DNA from: Macrococcoides caseolyticum
GTDB lineage: Bacteria > Bacillota > Bacilli > Staphylococcales > Staphylococcaceae
Direction: 5' to 3'
NCBI RefSeq assembly: GCF_021366795.1
Contig: NZ_JAHCPS010000003.1
Span: 1-64,000 of the forward strand
DNA length: 64,000 nucleotides
The position numbers and the translations under genes are program-made. The notes below the pieces were generated by a model that was given only the letters and a program-made list of their open reading frames with translations, was not told the origin of the DNA and did no database searches. Positions within the stretch are counted from its first letter, which is position 1. Every line of letters begins with the position of its first letter. Below, piece by piece: positions 45,420 to 54,650 of this stretch.

Positions 45420-46431
45420 ATATTACTTTCTTATTTGCATAGTTTTGATAATATTCTTTAAATGTAATGAATACTTTCTTCTTCTCATCATACAGTTTAT
45501 AACGAATTGATTCTAAGCTTGTCCTTAATGTAATCGTCGTTGCATGTTGTAATGGCGGTGTTTCCTTATGTGCCTTCTCCAGATAATAGTTTGGAATCCT
45601 CGGACTTAAGTGATGCACATGATGAAATCCAATATTACCTGTTAACCATTGAAGTAACTTCGGCAATTTATAATATGAACTTCCTTCAACGGCTGCTTTC
45701 ACATAATCCCACTCAGCATTCTCTTCAAAGTATGATTCTTCAAATGTATGCTGTATATAAAACATCCATATACCAAGCATCCCACCAATAAACAATATCG
45801 GAATGAAAACGGCAGCAAACATACCAAAACCGAAAATATAAATGATTGCACCATACACAATGAATATAGCGATATTGTGTAACCATGTATTCATACGTTC
45901 TTTCTGTCTTGCACCTTTTCTATTCAAACGATTTGCAATCAACAATAAATAAATCGGTCCTAAAATAAACATCACAAACGGGTGACGATAAGCACGATAA
46001 GCAAGTTGAGTCTTCTTATCGGCTGCTTCATATTCTTCAATCGTCATCATCCAGATATCGCCAACACCTTTTTTATCTAAATTTCCACTCGTTGCATGAT
46101 GAATATTATGCTCCCTTCTCCATTGTTGGTATGGAAATAGCGTAAGAAATCCTGTGAAATTCCCTAAACAATCATTCCACTTTTTATTCTTAAAGAATGA
46201 GCCATGACAACAGTCATGAAAAATAATAAAGCTTCTCACTAAAAAGAATGCACCAATAACGCCAAATATTACGGAAAGCCATGGTGAAATTTGATAGCTC
46301 ATCATCCCTAAAATAACACAAAGTAAATACGGAACAAGCGTATTACATATTTGTATGATACTTAACTGAAACTCAGATTTCTCATACGGTTTTACTGCTT
46401 TTCTTAACATTAACTTTTTATCCCTTTCCAT
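45418..46431 (-). CDS. des: Acyl-lipid fatty acid desaturase, Des-type
   Basis: The 337-residue membrane protein has three histidine boxes: H72-H76 (HDCCH), H108-H112 (HNIHH) and HHVHH near 269-273, which hold the di-iron site, between four main helices. By recall it is very similar to Bacillus subtilis Des (FIIFHDCCH, NLDKRGTGDIWM-like, AAVEGSSFYKLPKLLQWL-like), which inserts a delta-5 double bond into phospholipid acyl chains in the cold. The start is ATG at 46431 after AGAGGTG; an ATG seven codons in is also possible. No DesKR-like pair is in the window. Confidence 0.9.
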   Translation of the reverse strand: MERDKKLMLRKAVKPYEKSEFQLSIIQICNTLVPYLLCVILGMMSYQISPWLSVIFGVIGAFFLVRSFIIFHDCCHGSFFKNKKWNDCLGNFTGFLTLFPYQQWRREHNIHHATSGNLDKKGVGDIWMMTIEEYEAADKKTQLAYRAYRHPFVMFILGPIYLLLIANRLNRKGARQKERMNTWLHNIAIFIVYGAIIYIFGFGMFAAVFIPILFIGGMLGIWMFYIQHTFEESYFEENAEWDYVKAAVEGSSYYKLPKLLQWLTGNIGFHHVHHLSPRIPNYYLEKAHKETPPLQHATTITLRTSLESIRYKLYDEKKKVFITFKEYYQNYANKKVI

Positions 46432-46503
46432 AGGTCACCTCTTAAATAAAATAATAATGAAGCCAGTATTCCCTAATCAGTTACAAAAAGTTATTACCTT
46501 TAT

Positions 46504-46509
46504 ATTATA
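46504..46509 (-). promoter_or_regulatory. -10 element of the des promoter
   Basis: On the minus strand TATAAT is preceded at 17 bp by a weak TTTTAT. It predicts a start near 46497 and a leader of about 65 bases, long enough for post-transcriptional control. Confidence 0.5.
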
Positions 46510-46535
46510 AACGTTTAATACAAATAATAAAACAC

Positions 46536-46575
46536 AAAAAATAGCACCTAGTCTTAAAAACAGACCAAATGCTAT
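46536..46575 (-). terminator. Terminator of the moeA-to-moaA operon
   Basis: ATAGCA and GGTCT arms pair with AGACC-like and TGCTAT arms around a short loop; the minus strand then runs into TTTTTT. It follows moaA by about 80 bp and lies just upstream of the des promoter. Confidence 0.75.
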
Positions 46576-46656
46576 ATTGCTATTATTTATAATGAAATAA
46601 TGTTTATATATTCTATTTGCATATAAAATAGTTACTATATAAATATAGTAAAAAAA

Positions 46657-47667
46657 TTATCCACCAATATAATTCATATTAATTTTCTTTTTCTTTCGAT
46701 TTCTCACTGTTTCTTCCGTACGCTCGTCAGAATATCGATCAGTACGATTATTCCATAATTGCGTAAGCTTCGTTTCCAATGCTTCATCACTTATACCACT
46801 ACGCATAAACGACTTAATATCATAGCCATCTGTCGCGAAAAGACAACCGAATATTTTGCCATCTGAACTCAAACGAGCTCGCGTACAGCTTGAGCAGAAT
46901 GATTCCGAAACACTTGTGATAAATCCTAGTTTCGCGCCATTATCATGTGTATAATACTTTGCAACTTCTCCAAAATATTTTGGCGGTTCAGGTTGAATAT
47001 TAAATTGCTCTGAAATGATTTCAATCATTTCTTTTTTTGAAATGACTTTGTCAAAATTCCAGCCATTATCATTTCCTACATCCATAAACTCAATAAAACG
47101 AAGCGTAATCTTTTTATCTTTAAAATACTGGACCATCGGTATCATTTGGTTATCATTCAATCCTTTTTGAATCACCATATTTATCTTAACTTTCAGACCA
47201 ATAGATACCGCGTAATCGATTTGCTCTAAAATTTGACCAGCTTTAATACCACGTCCATTAATCTCTTCAAAAGATTCATCTAGTGCATCAAGCGATACAT
47301 TAATACGACGTAACCCTGCATCATATAAAGCTTGTCCATGTTTTTTTAGTAATAAGCCGTTCGTTGTTAAACCGATATCCTCAATACCCTCAATCTGATT
47401 AAGTGATGCTATTAAATCTGGTAAATCACGGCGTAATAAAGGTTCACCACCTGTAATACGAATCTTTTTCACGCCAAGTTTCGCATAAATCTTTGCCAGA
47501 CGGACTAATTCCTCAAAGGTTAATAATTGATCTTTCGGTAAAAATACATAGTCATCTCCAAATATCTCTTTTGGCATACAATATGTACATCTAAAGTTAC
47601 AACGATCGGTCACTGATATTCTAAGGTCGCGGATTGGACGCCCTAATTTATCTTTGATTTGTCCCAT
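46657..47667 (-). CDS. moaA: GTP 3',8-cyclase MoaA
   Basis: The 336-residue radical-SAM enzyme has C23-x3-C27-x2-C30 (CNFRCTYC) for the SAM cluster, a second cluster motif [20 protein letters not shown] near the C terminus, and the conserved C-terminal GG. It makes the first intermediate of molybdopterin synthesis, together with MoaC. The ATG at 47667 has AAGGAG eight bases upstream and overlaps the end of mobA by 20 bp. It is the last gene of moeA-mobB-moaE-moaD-mobA-moaA. Confidence 0.95.
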   Translation of the reverse strand: MGQIKDKLGRPIRDLRISVTDRCNFRCTYCMPKEIFGDDYVFLPKDQLLTFEELVRLAKIYAKLGVKKIRITGGEPLLRRDLPDLIASLNQIEGIEDIGLTTNGLLLKKHGQALYDAGLRRINVSLDALDESFEEINGRGIKAGQILEQIDYAVSIGLKVKINMVIQKGLNDNQMIPMVQYFKDKKITLRFIEFMDVGNDNGWNFDKVISKKEMIEIISEQFNIQPEPPKYFGEVAKYYTHDNGAKLGFITSVSESFCSSCTRARLSSDGKIFGCLFATDGYDIKSFMRSGISDEALETKLTQLWNNRTDRYSDERTEETVRNRKKKKINMNYIGG

Positions 47668-48280
47668 TATATCCACTCCTTAAAGTTAAAACATGCTCTA
47701 AATCTTCTTTTGTATTGATATTTTCATACCAAAACGGGGTACTATTGATTCTATTTACATGAATTAATTTTGTATTCATTTCTGTCAATACCTTTAATGC
47801 CAACAGACCACTATCCAAAGAGGATTTCACGCGTGGTAATAATTCATAGCGATATACTGCAATTGTGCGATGAATTTGTAAATCATCATGATAAACTATT
47901 GCATGATGATTTGAATGGATACCTGCCATTTGAATTAAATAGCGTAATGCAACGGCAGTGACAAATGGCGTATCTACAGAAACTACACAATAATCTTCAT
48001 TAGGGATTGCATTCATCACAGCATAAACCCCTGATAATGGACCACATTCTTTATATGCAACAACATCTTCTATCACTTCAATATTTAGCCCACGTTTTTC
48101 TATATCATCAATAAAATATTGAGATAACATTTTGTTTGAACTTAGAACAATACGGTCAACACCACTGTCCTTCATCGCATGATATACATGAATATAAAAA
48201 GGCTTTTCATCTAAAGGATAAAGTGACTTATGACTCCCAAATCGCGATGATTTACCACCTGCTAATATAACACCTATCAT
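47648..48280 (-). CDS. mobA: Molybdenum cofactor guanylyltransferase MobA
   Basis: The 210-residue protein starts with the nucleotidyltransferase signature [20 protein letters not shown] and has the metal-binding aspartate in VVSVDTPFV near 96-104. It attaches GMP to molybdopterin to give the guanine dinucleotide form used by NarG. It follows moaD directly and overlaps moaA. The last ten or so residues are poorly conserved in type. Confidence 0.92.
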   Translation of the reverse strand: MIGVILAGGKSSRFGSHKSLYPLDEKPFYIHVYHAMKDSGVDRIVLSSNKMLSQYFIDDIEKRGLNIEVIEDVVAYKECGPLSGVYAVMNAIPNEDYCVVSVDTPFVTAVALRYLIQMAGIHSNHHAIVYHDDLQIHRTIAVYRYELLPRVKSSLDSGLLALKVLTEMNTKLIHVNRINSTPFWYENINTKEDLEHVLTLRSGYNGTNQR

Positions 48281-48514
48281 CTAACCACCACTTACTGGCG
48301 GTATCAACGCGACGATGTCATGATTCGAAATCATTTCGTCATCTTTTACAAACTCTTCATTCACTGCAATTTGAAATGATTCGCCTTGAATATTCGGATA
48401 CGTTTGTCCAAGATGTATCTTTAAATCAGCGACTGAAATCGGTTCAGTAAATGTAAACTCGTCTTGCGCACGATTTACTTTCGCTTTAATATGTGCAAAA
48501 TATAATACTTTCAT
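48281..48514 (-). CDS. moaD: Molybdopterin synthase sulfur carrier subunit MoaD
   Basis: The 77-residue ubiquitin-like protein ends in the required PPVSGG, whose last glycine is adenylated and thiocarboxylated. It donates sulfur to the pterin through MoaE. The ATG at 48514 follows GGGTGA and lies 5 bp after the moaE stop; an in-frame start three codons earlier overlaps moaE. Confidence 0.93.
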   Translation of the reverse strand: MKVLYFAHIKAKVNRAQDEFTFTEPISVADLKIHLGQTYPNIQGESFQIAVNEEFVKDDEMISNHDIVALIPPVSGG

Positions 48515-48519
48515 TATTA

Positions 48520-48960
48520 TCACCCTTTATAATTTGGATGGTAGCCACGTTGCCCACCAATCCATTCTTCTCCGTCTTCCCATATTTCTTTTTTCCAGAT
48601 TGGAACAATTTCTTTTATTCGTTCAATTGCATATTCATTTGCTGCATAACTATCTTTACGATGCGGACTCGATACACAAATGACAACAGCAATTTCAGAA
48701 ACCTGTAAGTTGCCAATGCGATGTGCAATACTTACTATCGTTCCTGGCCATTTTTCATTTATTTCATCACCAATTTGGGCAAGTTTCTTCTCTGCCATTG
48801 GTACATATGCTTCATATTCTAAATACTCAGTCTTAACCCCTTGTGTCCACTCACGAACAATACCAGTAAACACACAGACAGCACCTTGGTATGGTGTAAC
48901 TGTTAACCTTCTATAATGCTCAACATCAATTGGCATCGTTACAATTTCAAATTGTTTCAC
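48520..48960 (-). CDS. moaE: Molybdopterin synthase catalytic subunit MoaE
   Basis: The 146-residue protein has the MoaE core: FTGIVREW near 31, EYEAYVPMAEKKL near 46-58 and SSPHRKDSYAANEYAIERIKE near 97-117, quoted here as SSPHRKDSYAANEYAIER. It inserts two sulfurs into the cyclic pterin with MoaD. GTG at 48960 is chosen: GGGTGG lies eight bases upstream, and the resulting MKQFEIV start matches the S. aureus protein. An ATG three codons upstream abuts the ribosome binding site. Confidence 0.93.
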   Translation of the reverse strand: MKQFEIVTMPIDVEHYRRLTVTPYQGAVCVFTGIVREWTQGVKTEYLEYEAYVPMAEKKLAQIGDEINEKWPGTIVSIAHRIGNLQVSEIAVVICVSSPHRKDSYAANEYAIERIKEIVPIWKKEIWEDGEEWIGGQRGYHPNYKG

Positions 48961-49450
48961 GTGTATCATCCACCCATTTGTTTATAAAAATTTCTAATAT
49001 TTGATCACTTTCTGTTTTATTTAATGAAGTGTCTAATGAAAGTGAAATATTAGTTAATTGATTTAATAACTGCTTGTCCTTCGCATTATTAAATACTATT
49101 ATTTTATCATAGTTTGCCTGTTTATATCCTTCAATGAGAATAATATCGGGATTCGTCGTTACTTCATTCGATATGATATGCTCCAAATTATCAAGAGCAG
49201 ATATATCCTCCTGTAGAATCAATTTATGCATATATTGATAGCCCTGCACGATACTCTCATCAGCACCACTTTCAATATAAGTAATATGATCACGGGACTT
49301 AGGAATATCGATTTCACGACCACGCTGATCGCCGTGATGTTTAATCACAGCGACTTTATAACCTTTGGATTTAATTTGTTGGATGATGGTGTTCATTGTG
49401 GTGGTCTTGCCGCTTTTTTTAAATCCAACGACCTGCAATATTTTCACCAT
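48947..49450 (-). CDS. mobB: Molybdopterin-guanine dinucleotide biosynthesis protein MobB
   Basis: The 167-residue protein has Walker A GFKKSGKTT near 9-17 and the AVIKHHGDQRG segment near 34-44. MobB is a GTP-binding accessory to MobA. It lies between moeA (7-bp overlap) and moaE (14-bp overlap), so translation is coupled along the operon. Confidence 0.9.
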   Translation of the reverse strand: MVKILQVVGFKKSGKTTTMNTIIQQIKSKGYKVAVIKHHGDQRGREIDIPKSRDHITYIESGADESIVQGYQYMHKLILQEDISALDNLEHIISNEVTTNPDIILIEGYKQANYDKIIVFNNAKDKQLLNQLTNISLSLDTSLNKTESDQILEIFINKWVDDTRETI

Positions 49451-50691
49451 GGCACACCAACTGAGGTTGATAGACGATTGATTAAGACATCAACCGTATC
49501 TCCTGCGACAAATCCACGCGTCCCTCCAGGCAGAACAATCATACTATTACTTGTCGCAATCGCAATCACCGCATTACTTTTATTAAAACCACTCGGTTTA
49601 ACAGTCATTGTTGCAAAATCCAAATCTGCGCGTATAAATCTCGTAAATGGATTTGCTTTCGTAAAATCTTCAGATAGCTTTGCTTTCACAAATGTTGGAT
49701 AAACAGCTTGTTCACCCATCATATGACGGATGACTGGACGAGTATATAACTCAAAACCAGTATAGCAAGCACTAGGATTACCGGATAATCCAAATAAGAA
49801 TTTATTATCTTTTACAGCAACAGTCGTTACGCTACCAGGTCGCATTGCTATTTTATTAAATAAAACGTCTGCTTCTAAATCCTGATATACTTGCGGCATA
49901 TAATCAAAGTCACCTACACTAACACCTCCTGTTGTAATAACGATGTCATGTGTATCATATGCATCTTTCACTGCAGCATATAATGTGTCATAATCATCCG
50001 CTTTAACATCATAATCATCCACTTCAATAGCAAATGCTTTACAAAGCCCCATAATCATTGGTCCATTTGAATTTCTAATTTTTCCTGGCGTAAGTTCTGC
50101 ATCAATATCAATCAATTCACTACCGGTTGCAATAATCGCAACAGTTGGCTTAGCGTATACTTTAACTTCAGCATATGAAAAAGTAGCTAGTACTGCTATC
50201 ACACCCGCGTTAATCTTCGTACCACGTTGAATAATGACGTCACCTTGTCGACATTCCTCTCCTTTAAAAGAGATATTCTCTCCACTTACAAATTGCTTAC
50301 GCAGTGTAAAGCCATCCTCAGTAGCAACCGTTTGTTCCAGCATAACCACTGCATCTGCACCTGCGGGAATTTCTGCACCAGTCATAATACGAACCGCTTC
50401 ATTATCTTGCAGTTCTTTATCACTTACCGTTCCAGCACCAATGTGATCAATTACAGTAAAAGCCTTTCTATTATCTCCACTGGCCCCCATACTTGCTTCA
50501 CTTCTAATCGCAAATCCATCATAGGGTGATTTATTAAACATCGGAATATCATATGTCGCAATAATATCTTCTGCCAGAACATAATTTAAACTTTCCAGAT
50601 AATTTACTTTAATTATTTCTTTTTGTTGCGCATGTGCTATACACTTTTCAATGGCTTCACGTACGGGTATTGGTGTTCTTTTCTCTAACAT
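49444..50691 (-). CDS. moeA: Molybdopterin molybdenumtransferase MoeA
   Basis: The 415-residue protein has the MoeA landmarks NKSPYDGFAIR near 53-63, RIMTGAEIPAGADAVV near 101-116 and TTGGVSVGDFDYMP near 253-266. It inserts molybdate into adenylated molybdopterin. GGGG lies six bases before the ATG. It is the first gene of a six-gene minus-strand unit and is divergent from moaC across 62 bp. Confidence 0.93.
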   Translation of the reverse strand: MLEKRTPIPVREAIEKCIAHAQQKEIIKVNYLESLNYVLAEDIIATYDIPMFNKSPYDGFAIRSEASMGASGDNRKAFTVIDHIGAGTVSDKELQDNEAVRIMTGAEIPAGADAVVMLEQTVATEDGFTLRKQFVSGENISFKGEECRQGDVIIQRGTKINAGVIAVLATFSYAEVKVYAKPTVAIIATGSELIDIDAELTPGKIRNSNGPMIMGLCKAFAIEVDDYDVKADDYDTLYAAVKDAYDTHDIVITTGGVSVGDFDYMPQVYQDLEADVLFNKIAMRPGSVTTVAVKDNKFLFGLSGNPSACYTGFELYTRPVIRHMMGEQAVYPTFVKAKLSEDFTKANPFTRFIRADLDFATMTVKPSGFNKSNAVIAIATSNSMIVLPGGTRGFVAGDTVDVLINRLSTSVGVPW

Positions 50692-50753
50692 ATGTATCCC
50701 CCTTAAATATTGTAGTATGATAAATATAAGAAAAATGGAAAGGAAGTAATCGT

Positions 50754-51230
50754 ATGAATGAATTAACGCATTTCAATGAACAAGGTCGTGCCAAAATGGT
50801 AGATGTTTCAGATAAGAAAATTACGACACGTATTGCTGTAGCCAAAAGCTCTATTCAAGTGAATGAAATAATATATGATCAAATTATTCATCATAAAAAT
50901 AAAAAAGGTGATGTTCTAGGTGTCGCTCAAGTTGCCGGTATAATGGCCTCCAAAAATACCGCACAAATTATCCCAATGTGTCATCCACTGAATTTAAGTG
51001 GCATTAATATTGAATTTGAATGGGATTTAACAAATGGTTACGAAATCCTAATTACATGCACAGTAAAGACAACAGGTCAAACAGGCGTTGAAATGGAAGC
51101 CTTAACTGGTGCAAGTGCAACAGCCCTTACCATCTATGACATGACAAAGGCTGTTGATAAAGGTATGATGATTGGTCCTACATATCTAGATTCAAAATCC
51201 GGTGGTAAAAATGGTGACTATCAGCGTTAA
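50754..51230 (+). CDS. moaC: Cyclic pyranopterin monophosphate synthase MoaC
   Basis: The 158-residue protein has the family's [18 protein letters not shown] near 76-93 and [23 protein letters not shown] near 108-130, quoted as [20 protein letters not shown]. It completes the rearrangement begun by MoaA. GAAAGGAAG precedes the ATG. It is the only plus-strand gene of the cofactor cluster; its stop directly abuts the stop of moaB. Confidence 0.94.
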   Translation: MNELTHFNEQGRAKMVDVSDKKITTRIAVAKSSIQVNEIIYDQIIHHKNKKGDVLGVAQVAGIMASKNTAQIIPMCHPLNLSGINIEFEWDLTNGYEILITCTVKTTGQTGVEMEALTGASATALTIYDMTKAVDKGMMIGPTYLDSKSGGKNGDYQR

Positions 51231-51737
51231 TTATTTGTTAAGCTCATGCACAATGTGATGAATCTGTTGTGTAATGAGCTTTTTCATTGCAAGATTCACT
51301 GCACCTACCGAACCAGGAATTGAGAAGATAACCGATTGATCTTTTGTTCCACATATTGCGCGTGACAAAATCGCACGCGGCCCCACATCTTCTGTATAAC
51401 TTAAAAATCTAAATATTTCACCGAAACCTTCCATTTCTTTATCGATGATAGACTTAACAACTTCAATCGTTACATCTCGTTTTGCAATGCCTGTACCGCC
51501 TGTTGTGATAATCGCATCAACTTCATCATTTAATAAACGATGAAGTTCGCGTCGAATATCTGTCTGATCATCTTTAACAATCACATAATGTGATTCATCT
51601 ACTTTTATATTCATTTCTTCTAAGTGATTAATAACGGCCTTTCCACCTTTATCTGTATCAAAATCACGCGTATCACTTACTGTAATAACGCCTACCTTTA
51701 AGTCTTTGCGCTTAATATTATCGTGCTCATTACTCAT
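51231..51737 (-). CDS. moaB: Molybdopterin adenylyltransferase-like protein MoaB
   Basis: The 168-residue protein has the MogA/MoaB core VITVSDTRDFDTDKGGK near 16-32 and TTGGTGIAKRDVTIE near 79-93. It adenylates molybdopterin before metal insertion by MoeA. The ATG at 51737 follows GGAGG by seven bases; the longer frame to 51785 lies inside moeB. It follows moeB by 10 bp. Confidence 0.92.
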   Translation of the reverse strand: MSNEHDNIKRKDLKVGVITVSDTRDFDTDKGGKAVINHLEEMNIKVDESHYVIVKDDQTDIRRELHRLLNDEVDAIITTGGTGIAKRDVTIEVVKSIIDKEMEGFGEIFRFLSYTEDVGPRAILSRAICGTKDQSVIFSIPGSVGAVNLAMKKLITQQIHHIVHELNK

Positions 51738-51747
51738 ATAAATCCTC

Positions 51748-52743
51748 CTAGCCAAATAATTGATGATAGATTTTCTTTGCAGCATTCATTGACTTCACTT
51801 CGTGAATTAATAATCTACCTCCATTAAACCATATCATAGGATGACCTAAAAACTTAAATCTTATGAAGTATGGATTGACGATATAGTTAATATTATGTTG
51901 TTCTAAATGTTGGATTAATTCATGCGTATTAAACTTTATAGTTGTAAATTGAACCGTATCTCGTCCACATAGCATTGTTTCACTTTGTCTGGTTGATAGA
52001 TTTGGATATGTCGGATGATGGCCACACGACGTACAAGTTGTATCCATCATCTTAGCGAACTTAAGTGCCGTGTGATCCATTTGCCAGACATCGCCGAACA
52101 CGAGTTTCGCATCAAATGGCGTGTGTGTAATAATTTTTAGACAATACATCATTTGATAACTTGTCGCAAGACTGACTGCTGGTTCGATAATCCCTACCGT
52201 ATCACATGTTCTATTCATAACAGGTAGTATCCCCATTACACAGTTAAAGCATGGGGTTATACCCGGTATAAATGGGCAAGCAACGTAAGTGGATTCTACA
52301 CAAGCCCCGTATACCCATGGAATATTATATTTAAAACAAAAATCATTGATTAGAAGTCGTGTTTCAAAATTATCGGTTGCATCCAGGATACAGTCACATT
52401 GCAAAAACGCCGCTTCAAGAAGCGACGCATCACAATGTTCAATATATGTTTCGATTTCCAAATCGCTTTGAATTAATTTGAGTTCACGTGCACATGCAAT
52501 AACTTTTGGCACGCTATTGTCAGCATCACTTTCTTTAAACAACGATTGTCTTTGTAAATTCGAAACTTCAACATAGTCACGGTCGACGATAACAATTTTC
52601 TTAACGCCACTCCTAGCAATGGATTCTGCTAAATGCGTCCCTAACGCGCCACAGCCAATAATACCTATCGTGGCGTTTTGTATACGAGATTGTCCAACTT
52701 CACCTATCCCGTAAAATTTAATTTGTCTATCGTATCTCGTCAT
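51748..52743 (-). CDS. moeB: MoeB/ThiF-type sulfur-carrier adenylyltransferase
   Basis: The 331-residue protein has the E1-like ATP site GIIGCGALGTHLAES near 27-41 and the acidic/arginine segment VDRDYVEVSNLQRQ near 53-66. It also has zinc-ligand cysteine pairs CFNC near 176 and CTSC near 247. It activates the C-terminal glycine of MoaD. A C-terminal segment of about 80 residues resembles a reduced rhodanese-like or specificity tail. It lies 17 bp after narT, behind GAGGGG, and so is probably transcribed with it. Confidence 0.9.
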   Translation of the reverse strand: MTRYDRQIKFYGIGEVGQSRIQNATIGIIGCGALGTHLAESIARSGVKKIVIVDRDYVEVSNLQRQSLFKESDADNSVPKVIACARELKLIQSDLEIETYIEHCDASLLEAAFLQCDCILDATDNFETRLLINDFCFKYNIPWVYGACVESTYVACPFIPGITPCFNCVMGILPVMNRTCDTVGIIEPAVSLATSYQMMYCLKIITHTPFDAKLVFGDVWQMDHTALKFAKMMDTTCTSCGHHPTYPNLSTRQSETMLCGRDTVQFTTIKFNTHELIQHLEQHNINYIVNPYFIRFKFLGHPMIWFNGGRLLIHEVKSMNAAKKIYHQLFG

Positions 52744-52760
52744 GACTACCCCTCAGTTCT

Positions 52761-53918
52761 TTACTTTCTGCCTTCTTTTTTGTCCATCCAGAACATTGTT
52801 ATTAAGGCAATTATACCAAACACTGCTAAGAATGCGAAAGCAGGTTTGTTTGTACCAAAGTTTGCTGCACATGCTGCGATCACTAAAGGTGGGAAGAAAC
52901 CACCTAAACCACCCATCATTGATACAATACCATTCACGATACCTGCTTGTTTAGAGAAGTATGTTGGCGCAAGTTTAAAGATTAGTCCATTTCCTAATCC
53001 CGCACACGCTGCAATGATTAAACATCCAATTGTGAAGAAGAAGATTTGATGATTGATTGAAAGTAATACTGCACCAATGATTAATCCGACAAATACTACT
53101 TTTAACACGTCCATCGCACGTAATTTATCCCCTAATACACCACCGATAGGACGAAGTAATGTTGCAAGGACAATAAATGTACCTGTACGTATCCCTGCAT
53201 CTACTTTATCTAGATGGAAGTTGTTGACTAAGAAATTAGGTAAGAATAAACCAAATGCTACGAACGCACCGAATGTAATGAAGTACCAGAAACTTAATAA
53301 ATATAATTTATAATCTGGTAATACACCTTTAATCTGATCCATTAATGGCTGTTTTACTTTTGGTTCGTCTTTATCACCAAATAAGAAGTTGAGTAATGCA
53401 AATAACGCCATAACAATTAAATATGATTTAACTGTATTGCTCCATCCAATGGCATTCGCTAAAGGTGGTGCAAAGAAAGCTGAAATGGCAGTTCCGATAT
53501 TACCCATACCATAAATACCATTTGCTAAACCATGCTTTTCTTTAGGGAAATATTTCGGAACACTTGTCACACCTACTGAGAAGATTGCGCCTCCAATCCC
53601 TAAGAAGAGACCTGCAATCATTAACATTGTTGTAGACTCTGCCATACTTAATAAAAACACTGGAATTAACAAGAAAATAAAGGCACCTAAAAATACTTTA
53701 CGTGCACCAATAAGGTTGGCATAGTAGCCTAATGGAATACGTAATACTGATCCTAAAATAACTGGAATCGCTAGAATTATTGCCTTTTGACTTTCTGGAA
53801 TAGAAAAATCTTGTGACATGAATGGTAATAATGGTGCGATAATTGTCCATGCCATAAACCCAGCTAATAAACTGAATGTTTGGAGTGTTAACTGCACTTT
53901 ACCTGACGCTTTGTTCAT
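52761..53918 (-). CDS. narT: Nitrate/nitrite MFS transporter NarT (NarK family)
   Basis: The 385-residue protein has twelve helices. The family signature [21 protein letters not shown] (near 107-127, quoted as [15 protein letters not shown]) and a second copy, [15 protein letters not shown], near 304-318 are the paired nitrate-signature regions. It imports nitrate and/or exports nitrite. The ATG at 53918 follows AAAGGG by eight bases. It lies downstream of the nar-nre-hemerythrin unit with its own regulated promoter. Confidence 0.92.
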   Translation of the reverse strand: MNKASGKVQLTLQTFSLLAGFMAWTIIAPLLPFMSQDFSIPESQKAIILAIPVILGSVLRIPLGYYANLIGARKVFLGAFIFLLIPVFLLSMAESTTMLMIAGLFLGIGGAIFSVGVTSVPKYFPKEKHGLANGIYGMGNIGTAISAFFAPPLANAIGWSNTVKSYLIVMALFALLNFLFGDKDEPKVKQPLMDQIKGVLPDYKLYLLSFWYFITFGAFVAFGLFLPNFLVNNFHLDKVDAGIRTGTFIVLATLLRPIGGVLGDKLRAMDVLKVVFVGLIIGAVLLSINHQIFFFTIGCLIIAACAGLGNGLIFKLAPTYFSKQAGIVNGIVSMMGGLGGFFPPLVIAACAANFGTNKPAFAFLAVFGIIALITMFWMDKKEGRK

Positions 53919-53941
53919 ACGCTTCACCCTTTTTCATAAGT

Positions 53942-54028
53942 TTGTGATATTTTATACAAACTTATTTTAAGCCTTTTTACGAAGGTATATAATTGGGGAT
54001 TTCCCCTATGATGCGGTGAGTTTCCCTA
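53942..54028 (-). promoter_or_regulatory. narT promoter: two NreC-like boxes and a Rex-like box
   Basis: Two CCCTA-ended boxes spaced 20 bp lie at 53994-54008 (TGGGGATTTCCCCTA) and 54015-54028 (weaker GGTGAGTTTCCCTA). A minus-strand TAAAAT (53964-53969) is the likely -10, which puts the boxes near -43 and -63. TTGTGATATTTTATACAA (53942-53959), two mismatches from a Rex operator, covers the predicted start site. Confidence 0.7.
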
Positions 54029-54079
54029 TATCTCAAGAGGCTGTCTGAAATGCGGTTAGGGCCGAACAAATTGGACAGA

Positions 54080-54117
54080 AAAAATCACCCTAATCTTTTT
54101 CAATTTAGGATGATTTT
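54080..54117 (-). terminator. Terminator of the nar-nre-hemerythrin operon
   Basis: AAAATCACCCTAA pairs with TTAGGATGATTTT (one mismatch); the minus strand then runs into TTTTTT. It follows the hemerythrin gene. Confidence 0.85.
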
Positions 54118-54132
54118 TATGTTAGTATTTTG

Positions 54133-54639
54133 TTAAATTATTTTCGTATTGACTGTTTCCAATAACAATTCTTCATCTTTAATTTTAAATACTTTCTCTG
54201 CCATTGGAAATAGCACATTCTCTTCTTTATACATATGTACCATACAGATTTCGTAACCTTCATTCAAGTCCTGCATAATAAGGGGGATGTCATCTACTTC
54301 ATAGTTCATCACTTCAGTCACTTCTAAAAAATGCTCAAAGTATTGCATCATTTCATCATGTTCTGCCTCAATAGTGATGATTGGTCCCTGATCTGTACCG
54401 ATATATGATCCTAATATCGGAAAGAAGAAACGCGATTCTTTTTCCTGATGTTTAATCAATACCGGAATAAATTCAGTCAGTAACTTTCGAATGTTATTCA
54501 CATGCTCAAATCGTGCAGGTGGTGCACATGTTTTAATTATTTGCATTTCACTAAACCACTCATGAAGCAAACTTCTAATCAGCATATGCTCATTTTCTAA
54601 TATACGTAATGCTTTCATCTTCGTCTGGAATTGTTGCAT
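54133..54639 (-). CDS. Hemerythrin-like HHE-domain protein
   Basis: The 168-residue helical protein has the di-iron ligand pattern of hemerythrin-like domains: H18, H64-x3-E68, H94, and H135-x4-E140. Such domains bind O2, NO or iron. It lies 11 bp after nreC on the same strand and before the operon terminator, so it is probably the last gene of narGHJI-nreABC. It lacks the N-terminal ScdA/RIC domain. A role in oxygen or nitric oxide handling next to the NreB sensor is inferred from position only. Confidence 0.8.
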   Translation of the reverse strand: MQQFQTKMKALRILENEHMLIRSLLHEWFSEMQIIKTCAPPARFEHVNNIRKLLTEFIPVLIKHQEKESRFFFPILGSYIGTDQGPIITIEAEHDEMMQYFEHFLEVTEVMNYEVDDIPLIMQDLNEGYEICMVHMYKEENVLFPMAEKVFKIKDEELLLETVNTKII

Positions 54640-54650
54640 ATTGCCACATC

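Noticed and set aside
54030..54075. GAGGCTGTCTGAAA segment as an insertion sequence end
   Set aside because: No matching inverted end, transposase fragment or target duplication was found nearby.
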